64,000 bases of DNA from UBA1181 sp045226255 (GCA_045226255.1 JBGVCG010000006.1:1-64000); one strand, 5' to 3'; positions 8,757-17,260 are shown, counted from the first letter of the stretch. A program made the numbers and translations. Notes: generated by a model not told the origin, from the letters alone.

Positions 8757-8957
8757 ATGCTACAGAACGTAATTGGAGAAAATTCCGGTAAGGTTTGGCG
8801 TTTGCTGAATGAAAAGGGAGAATTGACCTTTAACCAGATTAAGAAAGAACTGAAGTTGAAGAACGAGGAGATCTATCTCGCCTTGGGTTGGCTCTTCCGT
8901 GAGGATGTTATCTATTCTTGCGAGAAGGATGAAACTCTCTACTTTGGTTGCCGCTAA
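8757..8957 (+). CDS. Small winged helix-turn-helix protein (DUF2582 type)
   Basis: A 66-aa protein made of one winged-helix fold: a first helix ending in VWRLLNEKG, a helix-turn-helix FNQIKKELKLKNEEIYLALGW, and a beta wing ending in LYFGCR. It matches the Bacteroidota family of tiny winged-helix proteins (DUF2582). DNA or RNA binding is inferred from the fold; no target is known. It has a near-perfect promoter, stands alone, and is followed by a structured 3' region and a strong terminator at 9104-9141, so its message is probably short and abundant. Confidence 0.85.
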   Translation: MLQNVIGENSGKVWRLLNEKGELTFNQIKKELKLKNEEIYLALGWLFREDVIYSCEKDETLYFGCR

Positions 8958-9031
8958 TCTTACCTTGTTGATGGTGGGTTCCCGAACCGATATGTTTATG
9001 AAACCCATTGTTTGACGAATTATTAACTCAC

Positions 9032-9086
9032 TGTGAGTCTTCGGATTCACACAAGTCTTATTGTATTATGTGACAGCCCTTCGGGG
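9032..9086 (+). ncRNA. Structured 3' region with two UUCG-capped hairpins
   Basis: Downstream of the winged-helix gene, bases 9032-9051 form TGTGAGTC-TTCG-GATTCACA, an 8-bp stem (one G-U pair) closed by a UUCG tetraloop. At 9077-9086 CCC-TTCG-GGG forms a second, short one. The rho-independent terminator follows at 9104. This could be a stabilising 3' UTR or a 3'-end-derived small RNA. The structure is seen in the sequence; the RNA function is inference. Confidence 0.4.
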
Positions 9087-9103
9087 AATGTATGAAAAAA
9101 TTT

Positions 9104-9141
9104 AAAGGAAGGTTGCTCGCTGAAGCTTCCTTCCTTTTTTA
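9104..9141 (+). terminator. Rho-independent terminator after the winged-helix gene
   Basis: AAAGGAAGG (9104-9112) pairs perfectly with CCTTCCTTT (9129-9137) across a 16-base loop and runs into a T tract. The minus-strand ABC gene ends just beyond, so the hairpin may serve both directions. Confidence 0.75.
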
Positions 9142-9162
9142 TGCTTGTAACCGTGCTGTTTC

Positions 9163-10617
9163 TTAGGCTTGTAGCGGAACTTTCAGCTCTAGGATATGCT
9201 CGATGCAAGGGGGCATCTCGTCCTTGAGGTGGGTGACGTAGATGAGCGTCTTCCCCGGTTGTTCGCAGAAACGTTCGATGATGTTGAGGGCGTGCCGTTT
9301 GTGGTGCGCATCGAGTCCGTGCAGGGGCTCGTCGAGGATGAGCAGGTCCGGGTTCTTCACCATGGTGCGGGCGAGGAGCGTCAGGCGTTGCTCTCCGCCG
9401 GATAGGCTGGTGTAGGAGCGCTCTTTCAGGTGTCCTATGCCGAACAGCTCCATCCATTCCTGCGAGAGCTTGTATTCCTTCTCCGTGCATTGGCGGAAGA
9501 GACCGATGGTGTCGAAAAGCCCTGAGGCTACGATCTTTCCGCAGGTCTGGTCGCCTTGGAAGTAGAGGTGCATTTCGGAGGAGATGTACCCGATGTGGCG
9601 CTTGATGTCCCAGATGCTTTCCCCAGTTCCTCGTTTGCGGTCGAACAGGGTGATGTCCTGTGAGTAGGCGTGCGGATTGTCCGCCGCCAGCAGGCTCAGG
9701 AGCGTGGATTTGCCGGAACCGTTGGGGCCTAATAGCGCCCACTTCTCACCCTTTCGGACGGTCCAGTTGAGCTTGTCGAAGACGATCTTTCCTGCGTAGT
9801 CGAGGTGGATATCCTTCATCTTCAGCACATAATCGTATCGGTCGTCCGTCGTGATCGGCGAGGCTGGCAAGTTCTCCACACTGGTCTGCTCGTAGGCGGG
9901 GAAGATCTCTTCCAGCGCCTGAGGGGTCAGCTTGGTGCGCTCCCCTAGAACCGTGTAGCGGAGTTGCTTGGCTGTGAGTATGTGTGTGGCGGCCTGTGGT
10001 ATCTCGTCAGGGGTCGGGACGATGAAGAGCATGGATTGTTGCTTGGAGAGCGACAGAAGGAAGTCGTCCAGTTCTTTCCTGGTCCGTGTGTCCAACCCGA
10101 TGAAGGGGTTGTCGAAGATGATGAGTTCGGGCTTCTTGGCGAGGTATAGCGTGATCAGCACCCTGCGTAATTCGCCGGAGGAGAGCATGATGAGCCGCTT
10201 CTCCATGAGTGGGTGGATGTTCAGCTTGTCGCACAGTCGTTTCGTGTGTTCGGGGTCTTTCCCTTCCCGCTGAATCAGTTCCCGCACGGTGGGTGTCCCT
10301 TCGTTCTCCATGGCGTGGAACCGTTGCTGGTAGTACATGCTTCTGTAATCGGCTAAGCTATAGGCAGATTCGAAACATACTTTCCGTATGCGGTCGGTAG
10401 GGAATCTCTCCCCCTGAAAACCATATTGGATGGTGCCTGAACGGATGGCGTGTTTGCCTGCGATGAAATCGGCCAAGAGCGTTTTCCCTGAGCCGTTCGG
10501 ACCGATGATGCACCATTGTTCGCCCCTGCGGACGCTCCATTCGATGGGTTGGATCGGTGTCATCCCGTAGATGCGGGGTGTGGCTTGCCGGAGGGAAAAA
10601 AGTATCTCTTTTTCCAT
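9163..10617 (-). CDS. Double ABC ATPase, ModF-like
   Basis: A 484-aa cytoplasmic protein with two fused ABC ATPase domains and no membrane segments, the architecture of E. coli ModF (PhrA). Domain 1 has Walker A GPNGSGKTLL near residue 40 and signature LSSGELRR, but its Walker B is LIIFDNPF, with Asn where the catalytic Glu should be, and its H-loop reads FIVPTPDE without the His. Domain 2 has GPNGSGKST near 294, LSGGEQRLTL, LLILDEPLHGLD and YVTHLKDE, all intact. So one site looks degenerate and one competent. ModF is linked to molybdate genes by name only and its role is unclear; here there are no molybdate genes nearby. It lies 6 bp after smpB in a yip1-like/smpB/abc unit. Confidence 0.85.
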   Translation of the reverse strand: MEKEILFSLRQATPRIYGMTPIQPIEWSVRRGEQWCIIGPNGSGKTLLADFIAGKHAIRSGTIQYGFQGERFPTDRIRKVCFESAYSLADYRSMYYQQRFHAMENEGTPTVRELIQREGKDPEHTKRLCDKLNIHPLMEKRLIMLSSGELRRVLITLYLAKKPELIIFDNPFIGLDTRTRKELDDFLLSLSKQQSMLFIVPTPDEIPQAATHILTAKQLRYTVLGERTKLTPQALEEIFPAYEQTSVENLPASPITTDDRYDYVLKMKDIHLDYAGKIVFDKLNWTVRKGEKWALLGPNGSGKSTLLSLLAADNPHAYSQDITLFDRKRGTGESIWDIKRHIGYISSEMHLYFQGDQTCGKIVASGLFDTIGLFRQCTEKEYKLSQEWMELFGIGHLKERSYTSLSGGEQRLTLLARTMVKNPDLLILDEPLHGLDAHHKRHALNIIERFCEQPGKTLIYVTHLKDEMPPCIEHILELKVPLQA

Positions 10618-10623
10618 CTCCGC

Positions 10624-11082
10624 TTATCGTTTCATGGCCCTGTCCATCTGGCGTCTGTCGTCCTTCTCCTTGAGGGATTCCCTCTTGTCGTACTCCTTCT
10701 TACCCTTCGCCACGGCGATTTCCAGTTTGGCGAGGCCCTTCTCGTTGAGGAAGAGCTTGGTTGGTACGATGGTGAAGCCGGTCTCCTTCGTTTGCCTACG
10801 GATTTTGGAGAGCTCCTTTTTGTTCAGCAGTAGCTTGCGGTCCCTGCGTGGCGCATGGTTGTTGTAGGTTCCGTAGAAGTATTCGGATATGTTCATGCCC
10901 TTTACCCAAAGCTCTCCGTCGTTGAAGTAGCAGAAGGTGTCCACCAGGCTCGCTTTCCCCAAGCGTATGGATTTGATTTCCGTGCCCACCAATACGATGC
11001 CGGCTTGGTATTTGTCTATCAACTCGTAGTCGAAGGTGGCACGTTTGTTTTTGATGACTATGTCGTTCTTTAGTTTTTCCAT
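10624..11082 (-). CDS. smpB: SsrA-binding protein SmpB
   Basis: A 152-aa protein of standard length for SmpB, the tmRNA partner that brings alanyl-tmRNA to stalled ribosomes in trans-translation. Visible family features are NKRATFDYELIDKYQAGIVL with GTEIKSIR, the internal NISEYFYGTYNNHAPRRDRKLLLNKKE segment that contacts tmRNA, and the basic C-terminal tail DDRRQMDRAMKR needed for tagging in the decoding centre. It sits 12 bp after the Yip1-like gene and 6 bp before the double ABC ATPase. The tmRNA gene itself is not in this window. Confidence 0.96.
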   Translation of the reverse strand: MEKLKNDIVIKNKRATFDYELIDKYQAGIVLVGTEIKSIRLGKASLVDTFCYFNDGELWVKGMNISEYFYGTYNNHAPRRDRKLLLNKKELSKIRRQTKETGFTIVPTKLFLNEKGLAKLEIAVAKGKKEYDKRESLKEKDDRRQMDRAMKR

Positions 11083-11094
11083 AAGAATAATTGT

Positions 11095-11682
11095 CTAATT
11101 TTTCAAGATGAACTTCATCAGATTCTCCATCGCCACAGGTGTGATGCAGATGATGAAGGCGGCATAGAAGGAGAACTTGGTGTATTTCTCTTTCTCAAGG
11201 GAAGGAAATACATATGGAATGCCAAACCAGATGATGTATATGAGATATAGTAATGCCGCGTATAGGAAGGCGAAGAGGGAGAAGAGCGTCGCTAATATCT
11301 TGATTATGATATAGAACGATAGCGTGTGGGTCGCCAGCTGGGCGCATGAGGTGTAGTCCGGACGGTCGTGGAACAGCTTGGAGGTGAGTTTGCTGTTCAG
11401 GATGAGCACGGCTAGGTGAAACCCGATGAAGATGGAGGAGATGCATGTTACCAATTCCTTGGAGCATATTTTCAGGATATGTTCCCAAGTGAGGGTGTCG
11501 TACGCGTCTTTGGTGAACCCGATGATGTTGCTGGCCAGTGTGGCGATGATGACCATCTCCATGAGGGGAAGGATATAGGTGTTGCGTAGATCGCTGATGG
11601 AGGTCTTCTCCTCCGCGATCCTGCGCCATTCCCTTTGTGGGAAACGGACCAGTCTGTATAGCCGTTGAAATATTTGTTTCAT
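11095..11682 (-). CDS. Yip1-like integral membrane protein
   Basis: A 195-aa membrane protein with about five hydrophobic segments. The N-terminus (FQRLYRLVRFPQREWRRIAEEK) resembles the short cytoplasmic lead of bacterial Yip1-domain proteins, in which a Trp-rich P-x-x-x-W motif precedes the first helix. Function unknown. It is the first gene of a unit with smpB and the double ABC ATPase; the coupling is by short spacing only. Confidence 0.6.
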   Translation of the reverse strand: MKQIFQRLYRLVRFPQREWRRIAEEKTSISDLRNTYILPLMEMVIIATLASNIIGFTKDAYDTLTWEHILKICSKELVTCISSIFIGFHLAVLILNSKLTSKLFHDRPDYTSCAQLATHTLSFYIIIKILATLFSLFAFLYAALLYLIYIIWFGIPYVFPSLEKEKYTKFSFYAAFIICITPVAMENLMKFILKN

Positions 11683-11790
11683 ACCTTCCCTTATCCTTCT
11701 TTTACGCGAATTTAACTAATTTCCCACACTATTCCCTCCTTGCTCGTCAAAAATGGTTGTGGCATTCTCTCTTTTTATCCTTTTAATTCT

Positions 11791-11798
11791 TACTTTTG
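11791..11798 (+). promoter_or_regulatory. Candidate -7 box before the DUF4380 gene
   Basis: TACTTTTG fits TAnnTTTG. The start codon follows at 11877, leaving a leader of about 70 bases. No good -33 TTTG is visible. Confidence 0.4.
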
Positions 11799-11876
11799 TG
11801 TAGGGTTGGGCCTGCGGAGGTGTTGGTTGCCTTCTCTTCCCCGCCTATGATGTTTTTCTTGTAAAATAGTGGCTTT

Positions 11877-12779
11877 ATGGCTTTGATTCATATACAAAAT
11901 GCGGGCGTTGAGGCGACGATTCTTTTGAATGTCGGCGGACGAATTGTCTCTTTCCATCGTGTCGGCAAGCCTAATGTGTTGGAGAGTGACCCGTCCCTGT
12001 GGGAGGAGCCGGAAGGATTGCGTCCGTCGCCTACTATGCTGGATTTCAGGGCTTACAATGGACATGAAGTGTGGGTGGGTCCGCAGAGCCAGTGGTGGCG
12101 GCAACAGGACCTCAATCGGGAGAAGTACGACTCGGACCTCTTCTGGCCGCCTGATCCCTACATTAGTTTCGGCGCGTACGAGGTGGTGGAGCAGTCCGCC
12201 CATTCCGTCACGATCATAGGGGAGCCTTCTCCCCTCAGCGGGGTGCGGATGACGAAACGGATGACGATAGAGGCGGATGGTTCCCTCTTCTTCGAGGTCT
12301 CCGCGACGAATATTCGCCAAACGCCTGTTTCGTGGGATTTGTGGTTGATCACGAGGGTCAACGGACATAACCCTAATTTCGTGCCGGTCGCTTCCGGGAA
12401 GGATGTCTTCTTGGGCGAGCCTTCCCATCCGTACCAGGGACGACCGACCTATAGGGTGGAGAACGGTTTCTTCTCCTTCACGCCTTTGGTCAATGACGGA
12501 CGGTTCGAGGAGTGCACCGGAAAGGCCTATATCAAGGCCTCCAAGCCTATGATCATCGCGCATTGTGGTGATGAGTGTCTGACGCTGGAGTTTGAGCACC
12601 ATGACCCTGCCACGATACATCCTGAGCAGGCTGAGATTGAACTGTATAATTTCGTGCATAAGGAGGCGGCCAAATCACTGTTGGAGTTGGAGTATCACTC
12701 TCCGTACGTGACGCTTCAGCCGGGCGAGCGCATGAGCACGTGGTCGAGGTGGCGCCTTTCCCCCTTGAATAAGGGTTGA
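11877..12779 (+). CDS. DUF4380-like, galactose-mutarotase-fold protein
   Basis: A 300-aa soluble protein without a signal peptide. Its all-beta sequence, an early GGRIVSFHRVGKPNVL (resembling the xGGxIxSxxxxGxxN opening of aldose 1-epimerase folds), the Trp-rich WVGPQSQWWRQQD stretch and a terminal LQPGERMSTWSRWRL fit the DUF4380 family of mutarotase-like proteins. Sugar binding or epimerisation is a family inference; the catalytic His/Glu set cannot be placed with certainty. It is a single-gene unit, closed by a bidirectional terminator at 12796-12832. Confidence 0.65.
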   Translation: MALIHIQNAGVEATILLNVGGRIVSFHRVGKPNVLESDPSLWEEPEGLRPSPTMLDFRAYNGHEVWVGPQSQWWRQQDLNREKYDSDLFWPPDPYISFGAYEVVEQSAHSVTIIGEPSPLSGVRMTKRMTIEADGSLFFEVSATNIRQTPVSWDLWLITRVNGHNPNFVPVASGKDVFLGEPSHPYQGRPTYRVENGFFSFTPLVNDGRFEECTGKAYIKASKPMIIAHCGDECLTLEFEHHDPATIHPEQAEIELYNFVHKEAAKSLLELEYHSPYVTLQPGERMSTWSRWRLSPLNKG

Positions 12780-12795
12780 TAGGAAACATGCAGGC

Positions 12796-12832
12796 AAAAA
12801 AAACGTCCGATTTAGGTCGGACGTTTTTTTTG
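12796..12832. terminator. Bidirectional terminator between convergent genes
   Basis: AACGTCCGA (12802-12810) pairs perfectly with TCGGACGTT (12817-12825) across a six-base loop. An A tract lies before and a T tract after, so it can stop transcription from the DUF4380 gene on the plus strand and from the zinc-ribbon operon on the minus strand. Confidence 0.9.
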
Positions 12833-12845
12833 TATGAGATTGGAT

Positions 12846-13607
12846 TTATTTCTCTTGCTCTTCAGATGCCAATTCTGGGTCGATCAAGATTCTACCGCAG
12901 TACTCGCATACGATGATTTTCTTCCTGATACGGATATCCAATTGTCTTTGAGGCGGTATTTTGTTGAAGCAGCCTCCGCAAGCGTCACGCTCTACAGGAA
13001 CGACAGCCAAACCGTTTCTTGCGTTCTTTCTGATTCTCTTGAAAGCGGTGAGCAATCTCTCTTCGATCTTGCTTTCGATCTCCTTCGCCTTGTCGCGGAG
13101 GTTCTCTTCTTCTTGCTTCGTCTCGGAGATCACTTCGTCCAACTCCTTCTTCTTCAATACGAGGTCCTCGTTTCTTTCCACGATGAGGTTCTTGGCTTTC
13201 TCCAACTCCTCTTTGCGGATGCCTGACAAGTTGATGGCTTCGTTGATTCTCTTCTCGCTCAACTCGATCTCCAACGTTTGGAACTCGATCTCCTTGGCGA
13301 GGTTTTCGTATTCACGGTTGTTGCGGACATTGTCCTGTTGCTCTTTATACTTGGTGATGAGGGATTTGGACATCTCGATGTCGCTCTTCCTTCCAGTGAT
13401 GGATGCTTCAATCTGACGGATTTCTTCGCTCAGGTTGGCGACACGGGTGTTCAATCCTGCGATCTCGTCTTCCAAGTCTTGTACTTCCAATGGAAGATCA
13501 CCCCTTAATGTTTTGATCTTGTCAATTCCGGAACTAACCAATTGGAGGTCATAGAGAGCCTTCAGTTTCTCTTCTACCGTAATCTCTTTCGAATCTTTCT
13601 CTGACAT
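12846..13607 (-). CDS. Coiled-coil zinc-ribbon protein (CT398 type)
   Basis: A 253-aa protein. Residues from about 10 to 190 are a long antiparallel coiled coil, and the C-terminus carries a C4 zinc ribbon, CGGCFNKIPPQR then VCEYCGRILID (CxxC...CxxC). This is the CT398-like zinc-ribbon family found across bacteria next to NIF3/YbgI genes, as here (3 bp after the NIF3 gene stop). Chlamydial CT398 interacts with sigma-54 and secretion components, but no general biochemical role is established. Last gene of the rlmD-metallophosphoesterase-NIF3 unit. Confidence 0.85.
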   Translation of the reverse strand: MSEKDSKEITVEEKLKALYDLQLVSSGIDKIKTLRGDLPLEVQDLEDEIAGLNTRVANLSEEIRQIEASITGRKSDIEMSKSLITKYKEQQDNVRNNREYENLAKEIEFQTLEIELSEKRINEAINLSGIRKEELEKAKNLIVERNEDLVLKKKELDEVISETKQEEENLRDKAKEIESKIEERLLTAFKRIRKNARNGLAVVPVERDACGGCFNKIPPQRQLDIRIRKKIIVCEYCGRILIDPELASEEQEK

Positions 13608-13610
13608 ACT

Positions 13611-14399
13611 TTATAAGTAATTTATCGGATTTGTTTTACTTTCTGATATATGGACTGCAAATTTAGGATTTATTTTTGAAATAATTTCATAAAAAATCTC
13701 TTTTGTGAATTGCTCTGACTCAAAATGTCCTATGTCTGCGAGGATGATGTGATCCTCCACGTCGAAAAACTGGTGGTATTTGATGTCCGCCGTCAGGTAG
13801 ATGTCCGCCTTGGCTGCGATGGCTTTGCCGAGGAACTCCGATGCGGAGCCGCCGCACATGGCCACTTTTTTCACCTTCGCACCCTCTTTGAGGCGGGTGT
13901 GTCGTAGGCTTCCCACTTCGAATGTCTCCTTCACCCTTTTGAGGAATGCCAGGGCATCCTCCTCGTGGGGCAGTGTGCCGATGATTCCCAGCCCTATGAT
14001 TTTGTCGTCATGCTTCTCCTCGTCGAGTGGACGGATATCTGTCAGCCCGATTTTCTCCGCCATCTTCGCGCTCACGCCTCCCGTGGTCTTGTCCATGCAG
14101 GTGTGGCTGGAGTAGATGGCGATGTCATGCTTGATTGCTTTGATGATGCATCGCTCGATGTAGTTGTTCCCGCAAATCTTCTTGGGACCCTTGAAGATGA
14201 GCGGGTGGTGGGATACGATGAGGTTGCAGCCCTTTTGGATGGCTTCGTCGATGACGGCCTCCGTGACGTCCAGGGTGATGAGTACGCCTGATATTTCCTG
14301 CTTGGGGTCGCCCACTTGCATACCGCAGTTATCGTAGCTCTCCTGGAAGGCGAGGGGGGCGTATGCCTCAATGGCTGACGTTATCTCATTGACTTTCAT
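13611..14399 (-). CDS. NIF3-like dinuclear metal-centre protein
   Basis: A 262-aa member of the NIF3/YbgI (DUF34) family, cytoplasmic hexamers holding two metal ions. Visible markers are APLAFQESYDNCGMQVGD at the start, SHHPLIFKGPK (metal-binding HH), YSSHTCMD, and near the end DIGHFESEQF, providing the last His/Glu ligands. It overlaps the metallophosphoesterase gene by 14 bp and is followed at once by the zinc-ribbon gene, a widely conserved pairing. Proposed roles (GTP cyclohydrolase-like activity, metal chaperoning) are unsettled. Confidence 0.92.
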   Translation of the reverse strand: MKVNEITSAIEAYAPLAFQESYDNCGMQVGDPKQEISGVLITLDVTEAVIDEAIQKGCNLIVSHHPLIFKGPKKICGNNYIERCIIKAIKHDIAIYSSHTCMDKTTGGVSAKMAEKIGLTDIRPLDEEKHDDKIIGLGIIGTLPHEEDALAFLKRVKETFEVGSLRHTRLKEGAKVKKVAMCGGSASEFLGKAIAAKADIYLTADIKYHQFFDVEDHIILADIGHFESEQFTKEIFYEIISKINPKFAVHISESKTNPINYL

Positions 14400-15585
14400 G
14401 CTCTTTCTTCTTTTTCTTTAGGGTGATGATGGTGAATCTCGGAGAGATACCCAGTCGGGCTGGTATGCCTACGCAGCCCATTCCGCGGGAGACGAAGATA
14501 TATTTGTCGTCTTCTTTGTAGAGCCCGTCCCAATATTTGATCATGAACATGGCGGGGGACATTCTGAACCATTTCGTCTCGATACCGATTTGTCCTCCGT
14601 GGGTATGTCCGCTGAGCGTTAGCACGATGTCGGTCGTGTCCCTGACGCCCCTAGGCCATGTGGTAGGGTCGTGCGAGAGTAGTATCTTGGTCTTGATCCG
14701 TTCTGTTCCCTTGTAGGCTTTCGGGAAGTCTGCCTTGTTTTCCAATCGTTTGGATGTTCCCCAGTTCTCCACGCCGATGAAGGCGATGGTGTCGTTCCCT
14801 CGGGTGACGAAGTGGTGGCTATTCAGCAATAGCTTGAAACCGAAGTCCCTGATTTCCTGACGTATGGCGATCTCATTCATCGACCGCAGGTCTTCGTTGT
14901 CCCAATCGTAGTAGGCGCCGTAGTCATGGTTGCCTAGGATGGCCAGCTTGGTGTCGGGACAGTGTAATTTGTCGAACAGATATTTCCAACCGTTACATTC
15001 CGTGGCGAAGTTGTTAACCATGTCACCCGTGAAGACGATGATGTCCGGGTGTTGTGCCTCCATGGAGTCGAAGACGTACTCCAGACGTTTTTGCGAGTGA
15101 CCGAAACTGCCTAGATGAAAGTCACTTACGTGTAGGATGCGGTAGCCGTCGAACGAGTCGGGCAGGTCTTCTATCTCCACTGTCTCCTCTGTTTTTATGA
15201 AGTGGAAACGTCCCACATGTATGGCGTATAGGATGGTGCAGAAGGTGAGGCCTGCCGCGATGTATCCCAAGTATTGTATTTTCCTCCAACGCTTTTTTGT
15301 TAGGAAGAAGACCATGTCGAAGGTGCAGAAGACAACCTTGGTGGTGTATACCAGACCGAGGATGCAGACGAACATGATCATCTTGAAGTGCGTCGTCGGT
15401 GAGATGATATGGTTGATGTTGAAGAGTATACCGCACGACATGATGAGGAAGTACGCCGATATGAGCCAGTGCAGAATAGCAGTGGATTTGTTGGTCCTAT
15501 TTCTCATGAACCGGCAATAGAGGTAAATGTCCGGTATGAGCACCATCGTGATGATTAGTATGAGTGTGATAGGGTATACTTGCAT
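14386..15585 (-). CDS. Membrane-anchored metallophosphoesterase
   Basis: A 399-aa protein with an N-terminal membrane domain of about four segments (residues 1-125) followed by a calcineurin-like phosphoesterase domain. The metal-binding motifs are in order: HVSDFHLGSFG (DxH), VFTGDMVNN (GDxxD-like), LGNHDYG (GNHD), SHDPTTW and LSGHTHGGQIG (GHTH). This YkuE/YaeI-like arrangement places the active site near the membrane; some relatives cleave UDP-diacylglucosamine or other phospholipid-like substrates, but the substrate here is unknown. It begins 19 bp after rlmD and overlaps the NIF3 gene. Confidence 0.9.
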   Translation of the reverse strand: MQVYPITLILIITMVLIPDIYLYCRFMRNRTNKSTAILHWLISAYFLIMSCGILFNINHIISPTTHFKMIMFVCILGLVYTTKVVFCTFDMVFFLTKKRWRKIQYLGYIAAGLTFCTILYAIHVGRFHFIKTEETVEIEDLPDSFDGYRILHVSDFHLGSFGHSQKRLEYVFDSMEAQHPDIIVFTGDMVNNFATECNGWKYLFDKLHCPDTKLAILGNHDYGAYYDWDNEDLRSMNEIAIRQEIRDFGFKLLLNSHHFVTRGNDTIAFIGVENWGTSKRLENKADFPKAYKGTERIKTKILLSHDPTTWPRGVRDTTDIVLTLSGHTHGGQIGIETKWFRMSPAMFMIKYWDGLYKEDDKYIFVSRGMGCVGIPARLGISPRFTIITLKKKKKEHESQ

Positions 15586-15604
15586 GACTCTGTCATCTAC
15601 TGAT

Positions 15605-17017
15605 TTATTCGGTTCTTAATTCTAGCGCCACCACGTTTTCGACATGGTGGGTGTGAGGGAACATGTCCACGGGTTGCACCGCTGTCACTTTATACTTGGC
15701 GTCCAACAGGTTGAGGTCCCTAGCCTGTGTGGCTGGGTTGCAGCTGACGTAGACGATTCTTTTAGGCTCCGCAGCGAGGATGGTCTCCACCACGTCCGGG
15801 TGCATGCCGTCGCGCGGCGGGTCTGTGATGATCACGTCCGGGCGACCGTGCTCTGCGATGAAGTCATTGGTCAGTATCGCCTTCATGTCGCCTGCGAAGA
15901 AGAGCGTGTTGTCGATGTTGTTGTTGGCGGCATTGACCTTGGCGTCTTCTATCGCCTCCGGAACGTATTCTATGCCGACCACCTTCTTGGCGTGCTTCGC
16001 CACGAAGCAGGCGATGGTGCCTGTGCCGGTGTAGAGGTCGTATACCAGTTCGTCTCCCTTGAGTTGGGCGAACTCCCTCGCCACTTTGTAGAGCTCGTAG
16101 GCCTGTTGGCTGTTGGTCTGGTAGAATGACTTCGGACCGATCTTGAACTTCAGTCCTTCCATCTCCTCGTAGATACAGTCGCGACCCTTGTAGACGATGG
16201 TCTCCTGGTCTGTGATCGTGTCGTTGCACTTGCCGTTGATCACGTAGATGAGGGAGGTGATTTGAGGAAATTGCTCCACCAAATGGTTCAGCAGCCCTTC
16301 CCTAAGCTCCTTGTCTTCGTGGTAGAAGACGACGATCAACATGATCTCGCCCGTGCTGGCGGTGCGGACCACGATGGTGCGCAGGAACCCCTCCTTGTTC
16401 CTCAGATCGAAGAAAGGCAGGTTGTGCGCATGGGCGTATGCCTTGATGCAGTCACGTATCTGGTCGCATACCTCGTCCTGCAGGTGGCACTTGTCGATGT
16501 CCAACACCTTGTCGAACATCCCTGGGATGTGGAATCCGAGGGCGTCCATGTTATCGAACTTCTCGCCGGCGGCCACTTGCTCGTAGGTGAGCCACTTCTT
16601 GTTGGAGAAGGTGAATTCCAGCTTGTTACGGTATCGCTGTGTCTTGGCGGAACCTAATATCGGCTTGAGAGGTGGCAACTCGACCTTGCCTATTCTGGTG
16701 AGGTTGTTGTACACCTGGTCTTGCTTCGCCTTTAGTTGGTCTTCGTAGGGGAGGATCTGCCATTTGCAGCCTCCGCATATTCCGTAGTGGGAGCAGAATG
16801 CCTCCTCGCGTCTCTCCGAATACTTGTGGATCTTGGTGACGCGACCCTCCATGTAACTGTTTTTCTTGCGGGTCACTTGTAGGTCTACGATATCACCTGG
16901 GACGACAAACTGTGTGAAAACAACCATGTCGTTCACCCGCGCGATCGCTTTTCCTTCGTTGGCGACGCCCGTTATCTCAATGTTTTCCAGCAGAGGAAGC
17001 TCCTTTTTTCGTCCCAT
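15605..17017 (-). CDS. rlmD: 23S rRNA (uracil-C5)-methyltransferase RlmD
   Basis: A 470-aa RlmD/RumA-type enzyme that methylates C5 of a 23S rRNA uridine (U1939 in E. coli) with S-adenosylmethionine. It has an N-terminal TRAM domain (about 10-65), the iron-sulfur cysteines in CSHYGICGGCKW (residues 75, 81, 84), the SAM site YDLYTGTGTIACF, the DPPRDGMHP loop, and the catalytic SCNPATQARDL near the C-terminus. An in-frame start 56 codons upstream exists, but that extension is junk-like, overlaps the promoter, and MGRKKELPLLENIEI is the natural N-terminus. Specificity for U1939 rather than U747 or tRNA U54 is by similarity. Confidence 0.9.
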   Translation of the reverse strand: MGRKKELPLLENIEITGVANEGKAIARVNDMVVFTQFVVPGDIVDLQVTRKKNSYMEGRVTKIHKYSERREEAFCSHYGICGGCKWQILPYEDQLKAKQDQVYNNLTRIGKVELPPLKPILGSAKTQRYRNKLEFTFSNKKWLTYEQVAAGEKFDNMDALGFHIPGMFDKVLDIDKCHLQDEVCDQIRDCIKAYAHAHNLPFFDLRNKEGFLRTIVVRTASTGEIMLIVVFYHEDKELREGLLNHLVEQFPQITSLIYVINGKCNDTITDQETIVYKGRDCIYEEMEGLKFKIGPKSFYQTNSQQAYELYKVAREFAQLKGDELVYDLYTGTGTIACFVAKHAKKVVGIEYVPEAIEDAKVNAANNNIDNTLFFAGDMKAILTNDFIAEHGRPDVIITDPPRDGMHPDVVETILAAEPKRIVYVSCNPATQARDLNLLDAKYKVTAVQPVDMFPHTHHVENVVALELRTE

Positions 17018-17052
17018 AATTAATAGATGATATTGTGTGACTTTTAGTTTTG

Positions 17053-17060
17053 CAAATGTA
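17053..17060 (-). promoter_or_regulatory. Candidate -7 box for the rlmD operon
   Basis: On the minus strand TACATTTG fits TAnnTTTG. It lies 36 bases before the chosen rlmD start codon, which supports the shorter rlmD start. Confidence 0.5.
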
Positions 17061-17152
17061 CTAATTTTTGGGGAACGGGAATCTTGTTCCCTTTGTTTTT
17101 TTGCACACTGTGTACCGATGGTTTCATTTGAGTATGGAATCGTTTGTATAAT

Positions 17153-17185
17153 ATGAGGGGATGTCATATCATGGCATCCCCTCAT
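17153..17185 (-). terminator. Hairpin downstream of the ABC/OmpA operon
   Basis: ATGAGGGGATG (17153-17163) pairs perfectly with CATCCCCTCAT (17175-17185), an 11-bp stem. It lies between the end of the five-gene transporter operon and the rlmD promoter. The T tract on the minus-strand side is poor, so it may act as an insulating or RNA-stabilising hairpin as much as a terminator. Confidence 0.5.
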
Positions 17186-17260
17186 TTCAACTCTTAACTA
17201 AAATGTACCTTTCCGGTATATAGACTTCTTGAAACCCGTATCAATTAAAAATAAGCTAAC

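Noticed and set aside
11790..12659. 289-codon minus frame opposite the DUF4380 gene
   Set aside because: Arg/His/Pro-rich translation; the plus-strand protein has a sensible fold-like pattern and a -7 box.
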